The position numbers and the translations under genes were made by a program. This document shows, piece by piece, positions 14,150-64,000 of a stretch of 64,000 nt of DNA (positions are counted from its first letter, which is position 1; every line of letters begins with the position of its first letter). The stretch lies in NCBI RefSeq assembly GCF_040939455.1, contig NC_134106.1, forward strand, positions 38,586,001 through 38,650,000. The letters run 5' to 3'. The stretch is from Microcebus murinus (Eukaryota; Chordata; Mammalia; Primates; Cheirogaleidae). Below the pieces are notes generated by a model, which searched no databases, was not told the DNA's origin, and was given only the letters and a program-made list of their open reading frames with translations.

Positions 14150-14745
14150 TTCACCTTTCTTAAATTTCTAGTTTTATGAATTGTCCATTTATGGCCTTTA
14201 TCTGTTTTACTTTTCTACTGATATTTTCCTTATAGATTGTTATGAGGATTTTACATATAAGGCTATTAACTCTTTATCTGCCGTGTATGTCGAAAATACT
14301 TTTCCTAATCTGCATTTGCCTGTTAACTTGGTTTATAGTTTTTCTGATATACAAAAAATTTTAAATGTTATATAATCAAATCTAATACTTTTTAATGTTG
14401 AAATTTCTTTCATTAATATCATTTCAGAAAGTCTATTTTATCCTAAGATTATATATATACTCACATACTTTCTCTGGTTTTAGAGTTTCAAAAGTATCTA
14501 ATTCTTTAGTCAATATGGAATTTATTTTAATGTATGGTATGAAGTGAGACTCTAAATTTTTCCAAGTTATTTAATCAATTGTCCAACACAATATATCCTT
14601 TCCCTATTGACTTGTCATGTCATCTTATCAAACATAAAAATCCTGTATATTGTAGAGTCTGTTTCTGAGCCCTGTTTGGTTACCTCAATTCCTCTTTCAG
14701 ATGCTTGCTATTTGGTGATTTTTGATCCTGAGTTTGTAATTACAA
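14150..14745 (-). repeat. L1M-type LINE-1 fragment, minus strand
   Basis: Antisense L1 text typical of the 3' region: AAGGCTATTAACTCTTTATC, ATATGGAATTTATTTTAATG, GTATGGTATGAAGTGAGACT, AATCAATTGTCCAACACAA. Confidence 0.7.
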
Positions 14746-14817
14746 ATAAATAACTATTGTCCATCAAATTAACACAAAACAATTTTATATTTTCTCATTC
14801 TTTCAGATTATTTATAT

Positions 14818-15097
14818 CTTTTTTTTTTGAGATAGGTTCTCACTTTGTCACCCAGGCTAGAGTACAGTGGCACAAAATCATAGCTCACTACAGCCTCAAA
14901 CTCCAGGGTTCAAGCAATCCTCCTAACCTCAGCCTCCCAAGTAGCTAGGACTATAAGCATGCACCACCATGCCTGGCTAAGTTTTTAATTTTTTGTGGGG
15001 GCTCTGGCTATGTTGCCTAGGCTGGTCTCAAATTCCTGGCCTCAAGAGATGCTCCCGCCTCAGCTTCCCACAGGTGTGAGCTACCGCTCCCGGACTA
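14818..15097 (-). repeat. Alu SINE, old, minus strand
   Basis: Antisense dimer with poly-T at 14820-14829, CACCCAGGCTAGAGTACAGT and GCCTCCCAAGTAGCTAGGAC. It has no long strepsirrhine linker, so it is an early copy. Confidence 0.9.
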
Positions 15098-15109
15098 TCT
15101 CTGATGATT

Positions 15110-15375
15110 TAATTAATTAATACAACAAATACTATGTGCCATGCACTTTTCTAGATGTTATACAGGACAAAAATCCCTGCCTTCATGAAGCTTACCTTCT
15201 AGTGGGGGAGACAGATAAAAACAGGATAGGTAAATTTTAAAGTTTAGTGTATTGGACAGTGATGCATGCTATGGAGAAAAATAAACCAAGGAAGGGAACT
15301 GGAAATTTTGAATAGGTAACTAGGGAATACCTTACTGAGAAAGTGGCATTTGAGTCAAGACCTAAAGAAAGTAAA
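15110..15375 (-). repeat. L2 LINE 3' end, minus strand
   Basis: Antisense L2 3' motif: ACAAATACTATGTGCCATGC, AAATCCCTGCCTTCATGAAG, CTTACCTTCTAGTGGGGGAG, then TGGCATTTGAGTCAAGACCT. It lies about 200 nt beyond STPG4 exon 5. Confidence 0.75.
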
Positions 15376-15570
15376 CATTTTCCTCTAATTCACCACAAAT
15401 GGATTCCTTACATTGAAATCCCTAGTATCTTCAGACATACTTTAAATCAATTACATTAATTATTCATAGTTTTTCTACTACAATGGGCAAAATCTTAATA
15501 TGTCAAAAGGATTCACTGTGTATTTTAAATATCAAATTCACCATGAATTAACTGTCCACATTATACTTAC

Positions 15571-40334
<24,764 letters not shown>

Positions 40335-40480
40335 GGCTGCCTCCTCTCTGCCTAGGCCAAGGAAGGCGTCCGGTTGCTAGGAGGCGCCTCTGGCCCGCGG
40401 GCTCCCGAGCGTGCGCAGGGGACCCGCCAGGTCTGTCTTCTGGTGGGGGAAGGGAAGCGGGCATACACTTTGAGGGCCAG
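40335..40480 (-). promoter_or_regulatory. STPG4: STPG4 5' UTR and promoter region
   Basis: A modest CpG-rich patch surrounds the STPG4 start, from about 40130 to 40480. Upstream of the start codon the sequence carries CCTAGCAACC on the minus strand (40372-40381), which matches the half of an RFX-family X-box. RFX2 drives many testis and ciliary genes, so the site would fit a sperm-tail-type gene. No TATA box is evident. The transcription start is not known from the sequence. Confidence 0.6.
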
Positions 40481-40914
40481 CCCTAAGCCCGGCACAGAGG
40501 AAGTGTCTCGAAAAGGGCCTGGCACGCACACGTGAGACAAGAAAATCTAGAGGGCTGTGGAGTTGCTGTAGAGCCCTTGAGTATCTGCGTCAAAGAGGCT
40601 TGTTAAGGGCTTAAGTGTACCCACAATCTCTATCAGCTTCATCCCAACTCACCCCCAAACCCACACCCTAGACAGGGAGACAGAATGCTTGATAGGCATA
40701 CTATGCCTTAAGGCAAAAAGCTCCCCCAAATAGAAATTCTGGGAGCTATGACTTCTCTTGCCTCTCACTTGAGAAGCTGAGTGAAAACTAGACACAGGTT
40801 TCACTAGCTGTGAAACCACGGACCACCCCATAGACCCTTGGCTAAAGTTTCTTCTCAACCTAGAAAACATTCTCATCTTGAAAATCAAACCCTCCCTCAA
40901 CCTTCATTTCATTT

Positions 40915-41115
40915 AACCTATTGTGTTCCAGGGACTTCACATACCTATTAATTTTATTTAATCCTCACAACCACCCTGCAAAATTTTTTGGATGAGGAAA
41001 CATCCAAAAGGCTTCCTTGGACGGCGTAGCAAAAATGATTCAGCATCACTCAGAAGTCACAGAGCCAGAATTCAAACCCAGATCTGACTCAAGCCCCACT
41101 GCCTGCTACACCATT
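40915..41115 (-). repeat. MIR SINE, minus strand, with a small insert
   Basis: ATTTAATCCTCACAACCACC, GGATGAGGAAACATC and CAGAGCCAGAATTCAAACCC are antisense MIR. About 35 nt of non-MIR text (GGCTTCCTTGGACGGCGTAG region) sits in the middle. Confidence 0.75.
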
Positions 41116-41934
41116 AAGTTTCTGCTTTCCTTCACAAACTGTGAAGAGTAATGTAGACTCAATTCTTTTCTCACTTCCCATATTTTCCTAAAACCATCTT
41201 AATCTGATATCTCAATTAAAATTGCACTTCCCCCATAATATGCTGAAAAGAGAAAAAAATGAAGACAATAAAAAAAAAATTACACTTCCTAAATTCAAAA
41301 GTGATCCAATTGCCAAATCCAACAGGGATTTTCAGCTCTTATCAAATGTGGCCTTCAATTTTCATTGCTGCATTGATTACTCCCTCATTTTTTAATTCCT
41401 CCCCCCCACCCTGACTACCAGGATTTGAATGCTGGCTCCATTTGCTATGATTTTATTGTTTATTTTCCTGTCTAAAAGGCATAATAAATCAGTACCTACC
41501 CGAATAGGGTTATTATTGAAAATTAACGAGTTAAATGTTTGTAATGCAGTTCATTCAGTGTGAGCTGTAGTTCATTACCCTTAAGACAAAAGCAACGTTT
41601 ACAATACAATCTTTCACCTCTTCTCTCCCTCATTAGGATTTCATGTTCTGCTGTATACTTGCAAACCCCAAATATGGCATCTTCACACTTCTATAATCTC
41701 AACATTTGTTAGTCCTTCTGCATGAAATGCTATTTTTCTTTGATCACCTGGAAAATCTCAGGGGTCAACTCCTCTGAGTAGTCCTCCTAGGCCTAACCCA
41801 TCATATCTCAAAAGATCCTGTGCCTATTTTTGTTGGACTCAAAACATGGGTTTTTAATTCTGAATCCTTTGAACATGAAACTTTAAAACATTTGAGTAAA
41901 TGACTAGTTTTCTCTTAAGTAAACCACAGAATTG

Positions 41935-42105
41935 GATTACAGCAGTCCTTTTCAAAAATGGACATGCATACAAAACATCTGGTGATCTTATTAAAATGCA
42001 GACTGATTCCAATTCTGGGACAGGGCCTAAGATTCTGCATTTCTAGCAAGATCTCAGGTGATTCTGCAGGTGACTTTTTGAGTAGCAAGAGAATAGAGAA
42101 CTCCA
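41935..42105 (+). mobile_element. MER5-like hAT-Charlie fragment
   Basis: TCTTATTAAAATGCAGACTG, GGGCCTAAGATTCTGCATTT and TAGCAAGATCTCAGGTGATT match the MER5A/B core. Confidence 0.75.
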
Positions 42106-42889
42106 AAGTTAATTACTCTTAAAATACTGGAATTCTAAATTCATTTAGAAGGACCAGGCGCTAGGTTTAAAATGAAGAATTGAAATTAGAAGACTAAGAG
42201 GCAAGTTTAACACCAGAGTTCTCACAAATATAAGATTAATCAAGTCCATTACCCTGTCTCATTTCATTTTCTTATTTTGGCTGAGCCTATAAAACTAGCT
42301 CAGCAGACTAGGGACTGGTACTCTAGAGACTAAAAGAATATGAAAGGTACAAAGAAGTCCAGAAACCCACACAAGGTACAAAATTGAAGAGACAGGAACA
42401 TCTAGATGAGAAAATAGTTTTAAGTATCTCAAAAATAGAAACAGCATGGGTCAGAGATTTCAAGGACTCTACCCATAAAACAGATTAAACACCTAGGATA
42501 AACAAAGAAAATGTCCTCTTAAGTCTTTAACAGTATCACTAAGACTTATTTTCAGGTTAACATAACAGTTTTATAAGGGGGGAGAGGCATTTCTCTTTGA
42601 GAATACAAGAATAAAGTTCGACAATGAAGCTATGTGTCAAATCTTTAAAATTTTTATACTTTCAGTTCTGTGATGTTCCAAAAAAAAAAAAATAAAATTT
42701 TTATACTTCTAAAAATTTGGGGAAAATACATTATACTGAGGATATTTAACTGGAATAGTGATTGGTTTATCACTGGTTTATTGGTAGAATTGCCTGAGAG
42801 CAAACACAACAGATACATTAAGAATGATCAATTACCACAACCCTAATATTAAAAAAAGTAATAATATGGTTAAGACTTGAAGGTGGTAT

Positions 42890-43390
42890 TTTAAAATCAG
42901 TCCTGGGTTCAAACGTGATTATATTGTAGAACACACTGCCACTGAGATTTGAACCCAGCTTAGTATGACCAGTTAAATTATCTACCTGTTCTGTATTTCA
43001 ACTTCCTGTAAAAATAAAGATAATGCCTACACTGTGACTTTTATAAAGGTTTCATGAATATAAAATCACCAGGAGTCCAAAAATGTTTCCCCTTCACCTT
43101 GTTATCTGTTATCCATAACTGGACATAAACTTCAAACTGTTAAAATTTGAAAAACACCAAAACTAACTGCCCAACTCCCTCTTTCACAGGGTCATAACCA
43201 GTTTAACAGCATGATAACGTTGACTAAGCACTTAACACAAAATGCCAAGGACTATGTTAAGTGCTTTACTTTCATTATTTCACTGAACTTTTAAAAAGCC
43301 CTCCAAATTTATACCCATTTTACAGTTAACATAATTGGGGTTTGGATAATGGAGCTCTTCAAGGCCACACACAACAGTGAACTTAAAACA
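42890..43390. repeat. Two MIR SINEs, plus then minus
   Basis: 42890-43065 is plus MIR (GAACCCAGCTTAGTATGACC, TTCAACTTCCTGTAAAAATA). 43225-43390 is minus MIR (GACTATGTTAAGTGCTTTAC, CATTTTACAGTTAACATAAT). Confidence 0.65.
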
Positions 43391-43507
43391 CTGCTACAAT
43401 AAAACTACAAAGTCCATGCTTACTTTATCAACCTGGAGAAAATACTTCAATGGCCAGAAACATGACTTATCCCACCCAAATACCTTGTTTAGATTTCTTT
43501 GATTAAA

Positions 43508-43825
43508 CTCTTTATTTTTTTGAGACAGTCTCACTTTATTGCCCAGGCTACAGTGAGTGCCCTGGCATCAGCCTAGCTCACAGCAACCTCAAACTCTCGG
43601 GCTCAAGTGATCCTACTGCCTCAGCCTCCCAAGTAGCTGGGACTACAGGCACGTGCCACCATGCCTGGCTAATTTTTTATATATATATTAATTGGCCAAT
43701 TAATTTCTTCCTATTTATAGTAGAGACAGGGTCTCACTCTTGTTCAGGCTGGTTTCGAACTCCTGACCTCAAGCAATCCACCCGCCTCGGCCTCCCAGAG
43801 TGCTAGGATTACAGGCATGAGCCAT
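43508..43825 (-). repeat. Alu SINE, strepsirrhine-type, minus strand
   Basis: Antisense dimer with the diagnostic linker (TTAATTGGCCAATTAATTTC). It lies in the CALM2-STPG4 spacer. Confidence 0.95.
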
Positions 43826-44769
43826 CTTAATACATCTAACAAAGGGGCCCCTGAGTAGAATACACATCTACAACCTTCCTACTTAATTGATCACCTAATG
43901 TGATATTGTAACACCTTCATTAGGACTATCAATGCCTGTAACTTCCCTTGAGCTATGTAAAACATACTCATCACTTTCCTTCACTAACTATCATTTTTCA
44001 TTTTCTAGTAGAACTAATAAAGTAGTATTGAAATAATCAAAGATGGGGCAGTAAACTGCCAAAGAATGAATTGCCCCTTGGGAAAATAAAAATCTTGTGG
44101 CTATAATAACCAGGTAACAAACTCAATGTTTTAATCTTGGCTCTGGTTTGCTATGGAATCTTTCATTAAGTATTTCATTGGTAGTTAAACAAAAGCCCTA
44201 ATAACCACCTTTGGAATAGCTTAAATTATAGAGAAATCAATGGTATAAGCAAGCAAAAACTAAAACAAGGTATAGTTACTGCCAATATACTCCTAAGGAC
44301 ATCTTTTTGTAAAATCACATTGCAAATAGGCAAGAGCAACTAAAAATTCTCCTTCAGAATCTTAATGGTAGAATTAAAAAGTACAATGAACAAAAAGATT
44401 AGGAAACAGAGGTAAAATAACCCTCCCCCAACAAGATTTGGATTGTTGTATTTTAACACTCAAACGTTAAAATCACTGCATGGCTGAAGTCAACATGGAC
44501 AAAGTTGAATAGTATAATGAAAAGGTAGGAAACACTAAACACCCATCTTACTCCAATTCCCATGGTAAGGTACACTTACAAAAGGTTTTTTTTAGTATTT
44601 TAAACCTTTTGAAAGACGTAGCATCCACATTTAAAACCTAAATACAATCCTGAATAGTCAAAAGAAAAGTTTATCTAGAGTATACCAAGTCGAAACCAGC
44701 TTCTCATTTTATTCTCAAAATTATTAGACTTTAACAGTTAATTAAATGACTCAGATTCAGAGCAACCGT

Positions 44770-45381
44770 TGGGTAAATTGTAATTTTTTTATTGGAAAAC
44801 AAATATACAACTTGGAATGGATTTGAGGCAAATTGTGCCATAAGCAGATTTTCTTTAAGTGGCTAAAACAAAGTTTAAAAAGCAAGTAACAATAAAATGT
44901 TTCTGGTACAGGACCAGCAGTACAAAAAAATAGTGTACGAGTACCTGGATAAAATACACCCGTTTTGCAATAGTGCAACTTTTAAGAACATATTGTTGAC
45001 TGTCCATAGTCCACGCAGAGTTACAACTCCACACTTCAACAACAACATGCTGACAGTTCCTAAAGAAAACTACTTTTAAAAAGGCATAACCCAGATGTTC
45101 CCTCATTTGACCAACTCCATCTAAGTTTAGATGTGCAGAAGGGCTTAGATATATCCAGAGTAAGCCACATGCAACATGTTACTTGATCAATTTTCTAAAA
45201 TAAGGTTTCAGGACAATGACAGTAAGATAAGGGAAGAAAACATGGAGGAATGAAGTCCTAATTACTATACATGCATATTTTTTTGACAGTAGGGAGAAAC
45301 CTTTTACAGATAAGTTACAAACAAAGAAAAGGCAAATAAACAATTTTGTACAAGAAATTTAACACATTCTGTACAACGTCT
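44770..45381 (-). other. CALM2: CALM2 3' untranslated region
   Basis: About 610 nt run from the stop codon to the expected cleavage site just beyond the AATAAA signal. The stretch has no Alu or other recognisable repeat, although repeats lie on both sides of it. This fits purifying selection on the UTR. The cleavage position is estimated from the signal, not observed. Confidence 0.8.
44788..44793 (-). terminator. CALM2 polyadenylation signal AATAAA
   Basis: On the minus strand the sequence reads CCAATAAAAAAATTAC. The canonical hexamer sits about 590 nt after the stop, and cleavage is expected some 15-25 nt downstream, near 44765-44775. No other AATAAA in this part of the 3' end looks better placed. 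Confidence 0.8.
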
Positions 45382-60223
<14,842 letters not shown>

Positions 60224-60720
60224 GCTGCAAGCGCTACTGGTTTCCGAGACGCGACCACACAACCACTCGGCTCGCTAGCTCCACTCGGACTAATTCTCCT
60301 CCTCCGCCCCCAGCGCTTCATAAACACCTCCCTCCGTCAGATCCCTCCGCCGCACCCCAGATAACGGAACGTCGCAAACGAGTCCCGGCCAACCTCCTCC
60401 CCTCAAACTCTTCTGGGGACCCTGTTATTCACAGCTATTTGGTCGACGAGGCATGAGATAAAGGAAAGTGGGCAAACGGATGACGTAAGAGGGTTTCATT
60501 CCCCAGAGAGCCGTTAAAAGGTCGGTAAAGTCGCGCCTGAGGGGCGCTACTTTGCGGCGCGGAGGAGCATCGCGGTGAGGACGCGTCACCGATGGTCGTT
60601 GAGCCGGGCTCTGATTGGCTGGTTCGTACCTGCAATGCGTCACTCGGGCTCGCAGCCGCCGCCGCCGCCGCCGCCGCCAGGACTCGGTGCGGCTTCTGCC
60701 GTTGCTGCTCCGGCAGCGCT
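60224..60720 (-). promoter_or_regulatory. CALM2: CALM2 5' UTR and proximal promoter in a CpG-rich block
   Basis: Reading upstream on the minus strand from the start codon: a short 5' UTR of about 65-70 nt; a GC box (GGGGGCGGAGG, 60301-60311); a TATA-like TTTATGAA near 60318-60325, which would place initiation near 60290; a CRE/ATF-like site TTACGTCA (60481-60488 on the complement); two more TGACG half-sites near 60584 and 60638; an inverted CCAAT box (GATTGGCT, 60612-60619); and a (GGC)8 run (60655-60678 on the complement). CpG is abundant throughout, unlike the AT-rich surroundings. The motifs are seen; their use is inferred. Confidence 0.8.
60655..60678. repeat. (GCC)8 trinucleotide repeat
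   Basis: Eight pure GCC units (GGC on the CALM2 strand), about 430 nt upstream of the CALM2 start codon, in the CpG island. Confidence 0.95.
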
Positions 60721-61164
60721 GTCCTGGCAACTGCGCCAGGCGGCAGAGTCGCCTACTTTGCGCTTGGCTGGAGGACCTTTCTCTTCCACAAATCTTTCCC
60801 TGGCACACTCACAGAGATTCTTTCCCGCCCCTTATTGAAGACTAGACGAAAACACCTTGAGCTGATAAAGAATGAAGCTGAGAGACTCCCAATAAACGCG
60901 TATCTCGCGTTCAGCTTCTCAAACGTAGTGTTTGGGCCTCCTGGGAGCCACACATTTTCCATTTCGCTTCCTCACAGAACCCATGGAGATCTGGGCAAGG
61001 GCGACTGCAGCTGCTCAGCTGACTAATCTAAAAGGGTCTTCCGTTTATACTTCCCCTTCGCCTTCCTTGGCAGGAGTAACTTACCAGAAAAGTCACTCAA
61101 AAACACAGTCTCCAAGATTTTGTGGGATAGGACTCTCCAAACAGTCCCTTGATTATTGTGGAAT

Positions 61165-61385
61165 GATAGGGTTCTAGCTTGAAGTCAGACCTGGGTATGA
61201 GTCTTGGTGGGTCTCTGTCTTAGATGTATGACCTTGGAAGAATCACTGGATCTTTGGCCTCACTTGTAAAATGGAAGCAAAAAGACTTACCTGGAGAGAC
61301 TATTATAAGAATTAGAATTATGTGAAGATTGGAGTTAATATAAAATATTAAGGTACCTGACACAGGGTAGGCCCCCAACACTTGC
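61165..61385 (+). repeat. MIR SINE, plus strand
   Basis: GAAGTCAGACCTGGGTATGA, TATGACCTTGGAAGAATCAC, TGGCCTCACTTGTAAAATGG and CTGACACAGGGTAGGC. Confidence 0.82.
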
Positions 61386-61589
61386 CTTCCCCTTCGTAGT
61401 GAATTTACCCTTTTTGGGTCTCTAACCAGATTTAAATGGATATTTTTAAAACCACATAAAAATTAGTTCCTTGGTCCCACCAAAAATAAGCAAGGATATG
61501 CATAACCTGGAATATTTAACAAGCACATCATGAACAGCTACTATGTGAACTCAATTTAAATATAGTGTAATTGTTACTATAGAGGGGGC

Positions 61590-61760
61590 TTACAAGGTAC
61601 AGAGGTGAGGACTTTGGCTCAGAATAGAGATGCCAGAAAGGGTTCCTAGAGAAGATGACTCCTAAATTAAGTCATGATAAATAGGCTAAGAAAAGGCAGG
61701 GAAGAAAGAAGGAAGCAAGTTCTAGGTGAAGGAAATAATAGTAAAGGCCCAGAGGTGTGC
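61590..61760 (-). repeat. Probable L2 LINE fragment, minus strand
   Basis: AGGGTTCCTAGAGAAGATGA, AGCAAGTTCTAGGTGAAGGA and ATAGTAAAGGCCCAGAGGTG resemble the antisense L2 3' region. Confidence 0.5.
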
Positions 61761-63785
61761 AGCTGTATGGCATGATGGAGGTTAGGCATAACTAGAGCCC
61801 AAAGTAGATGGCCAGCTGCCTTAGGGAGAGAGGACACTGGGGAGTTAGAGAGAAATAAGATTTAATGCCCAAAATGCAGTTCCTCAAGAATGCAGAATCT
61901 CAAGAAGGTTTACATGTTGGTACAATCACAGCACAGAAAGAATCATCTTAGGCCATGTCAAGGCTTTAACATTTCACAGTAAAAAGCACAGGTGTGTGGA
62001 CCCTTGAAACCTAGTGAACATTTTTTAGCAAGCCAAGGTAAAATCTTGCCTACTGAGAAGAAGTCTCTCTTCAGAATATTTTTCCGCCCAGCAAGACTAT
62101 TTCTGATGCTCTCTAACAGCTGTCTGAAGGTTTCAGTGGAATTTAACCTTCTTTAGCCAAGTTAGACATTTTCTCACACCATCAAAAGTTTTGTTTTGTT
62201 TTTTTCTAGGCCAGAGATGGGCCCTCTTTCTTTCAGTCATGCAAACCAGACATTAAATGCTTTTCCAATTAGCATTGGCAACCCTGTGACCTTCCTTTTG
62301 GATGAATGACCATTCAACAAAAACTCAGGACCCTGTGCTTCTATTGTTCTTGCTAATGTGGTGATGTAATGATGGTGGGGAAAAGGAGATTTAATTACCT
62401 TTATCCTACAAATGAAATACCACTGAGATATAATGTTACTTAAAAGTGGGCACCTCTGCTTCAGAATCTGAGCTGAAAATGGAGCCCTAAGGCTACCATT
62501 CCATTACTCCGCATTCCTCAGAAATTTGTCTCTGATTCCTCCTGACATCCTCAGATGGAAGAGCCATCGATGATCTTTACTTTCAGCTTAGTCACTAAAA
62601 ATATTCTCTCTTTACACAGTATCCCATTAGTATGCAGTGATTTTACTGCATGAAATTTTTAATGATGGGAAATTGAATGGCAAAATGAATAATCACCTCC
62701 TCTAGAAAATGAATTTTTAAAAAGAATGATGAATCACGTGTAACAAGTACGTCCTTATGTCTAATATACAGGTGCATGTTCAGAGATTTATGTGTTGAAT
62801 GTAGGAGCTTTTTAACAAATATCTGAAAATGAAATATATTTGCTACAGAAGTACGTAAAAGTTCTTCCAGGTTTCCTAGGTTGAATTTCAGTAAGACTTC
62901 TCTTGCAGAAACTTCCTTGCTGACCTCTCCAAGAAGAGAAAGAAAATGAGAAAAAATTCAAGAGTTACATTTGAAGCCATTGTGGTTTATGCATATTTGA
63001 GACTGTTCCAAGCCAACTTATTTATAGAGCATTTGTCTTCCACAAGATGACATACAGTGCTGCCTGACTTTGGCAGTTGCCAGCTGAGAAGCAAAGTTGG
63101 TGACAACCACCACGTCAAGGCCTAGAAGGTGGTTGTCTTTCTCTGTTCCCCTCCCAACTGGTAAGATCTTACAGCTCTTTACCTTTGCTCATCTTGGGAA
63201 AATGAGACTGCACTTCCTGTCCAGACCTCTTCCTCAATTTGCAGATCAGAGAGCCCTATCCTTTGATGCTTCCTTCCCATAGCTTCCCCCTCCAGCCAGT
63301 TGTACTAATGAACAAGAGTAGAGGGACTCACAGTAGCATTCTTGAACATAGGGCCTGTGAGTTTCTTAACAGGTGAAAGAGATAAGCCCTAAATGTCCTA
63401 AGGTATCGAATTATGTAATGAATCAACTTCTCTCTTATGCTTCTGAATGGTACTAGTTATATATATACCAACCTTGAGAGAATTGAGAAAATAGTACTGA
63501 AATCATTTTCTTGTTCTATGGTTCAAATAAGGAACCCTGGTTGAGAAAGTTAAGCTATTCTTCTTCCAGGATTATGAGATAAAACAGAACTGGGACAGGA
63601 ATCCAGCCTGGTCATGTTTTGCTGTGACAAGAGTTGAAGAGTATAGGGAAAGAGCTGACTCCTCCAGACACCTTGAATGGGCTTATGCTCACATACACAC
63701 AGGAAAAGTTGGGGGCCTTACGTTTTGATATTGACATACTGCCTTTCATTTATTTGCTCATTCAGAAAAATGGAAATGTCAATTT
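61761..63785. other. Flank upstream of CALM2, unassigned
   Basis: No exon or clear repeat recognised until the MITE-like element at 63786. Largest open frames are about 60 codons and without family resemblance. Confidence 0.45.
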
Positions 63786-63892
63786 AGGGTGACCAACCTC
63801 CTGGGTTTGTCTAGGACTGAAGAGTTTCCAGGGATGCTAGACTTTCAGTGCCAAAACCAAGCAGTTCCAGGCAAACCAGGGTGATTAGTCAC
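63786..63892. mobile_element. Ancient palindromic MITE-like element
   Basis: TAGGGTGACCAACCTCCTGG at one end and the near-complement CAAACCAGGGTGATTAGTCA at the other, about 107 nt in all. I recognise the layout of a short inverted-repeat DNA transposon but cannot name the family. Confidence 0.55.
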
Positions 63893-64000
63893 TTGAGAAA
63901 CCATTACCACTTATTCAATAACTAACAGTAGCGTATTTTGTGCTATAAATGTGCTGAGATAAAGATGAGCATAGTAGAGCATGGAAGCATATCAGGACAA

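Overview
This window is nuclear DNA from a primate, most likely a strepsirrhine and probably a lemur. The evidence is about fifteen Alu SINEs. Most carry an extended central linker (the motif AATTAATTGGCCAACTA, then an AT run, then AAAAAATTAGCCGGGCATGG), which I associate with strepsirrhine rather than human Alus. L1, L2, MIR, hAT and MaLR relics fill most of the rest. There is no prokaryotic, plasmid or phage signal. The species call is an inference from repeat style.

Two protein-coding genes can be read exon by exon, both on the minus strand and arranged in tandem. The upstream gene is CALM2 (calmodulin). All six coding exons are present (3+31+144+107+136+29 nt = 450 nt, 149 codons), from the start codon at 60223 to the stop at 45382. 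Every splice site is GT/AG, and I see no change from the vertebrate calmodulin protein. The 3' UTR runs to an AATAAA signal at 44788-44793. The gene starts in a CpG-rich block (about 59480-60720). About 4.4 kb further along the same strand starts STPG4 (sperm-tail PG-rich repeat protein 4, C2orf61/GSE). Its first five coding exons lie at 40334-40254, 38291-38232, 37127-36870, 15918-15854 and 15625-15571 (173 codons, frame kept throughout). The last exons were not found and probably lie below position 1. The gene order matches human 2p21.

Layout: 1-15570 is probably STPG4 intron 5 and holds only repeats and unassigned DNA. 15571-15918 holds two small STPG4 exons. 15919-36869 is STPG4 intron 3 (about 21 kb). 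It contains an old, nearly full-length L1 in the sense direction of the gene, split by at least nine later insertions, including a twin-primed (5'-inverted) L1 and an Alu inside an Alu inside another L1. 36870-40400 holds STPG4 exons 3 to 1 and its promoter. 40400-44770 is the intergenic spacer. 44770-60300 is CALM2. 60300-64000 is the CALM2 promoter and upstream flank.

I found no evidence of a previously undescribed biological system. The best second looks are small: repeat-insertion archaeology (a 33-nt micro-insertion with a 16-nt target duplication, a hairpin-templated inverted duplication, an unclassified insert in the L1), an RFX-like site in the STPG4 promoter, and a second CpG-dense block inside CALM2 intron 1. 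Repeat family names are given from memory of consensus sequences and were not confirmed by a database search.
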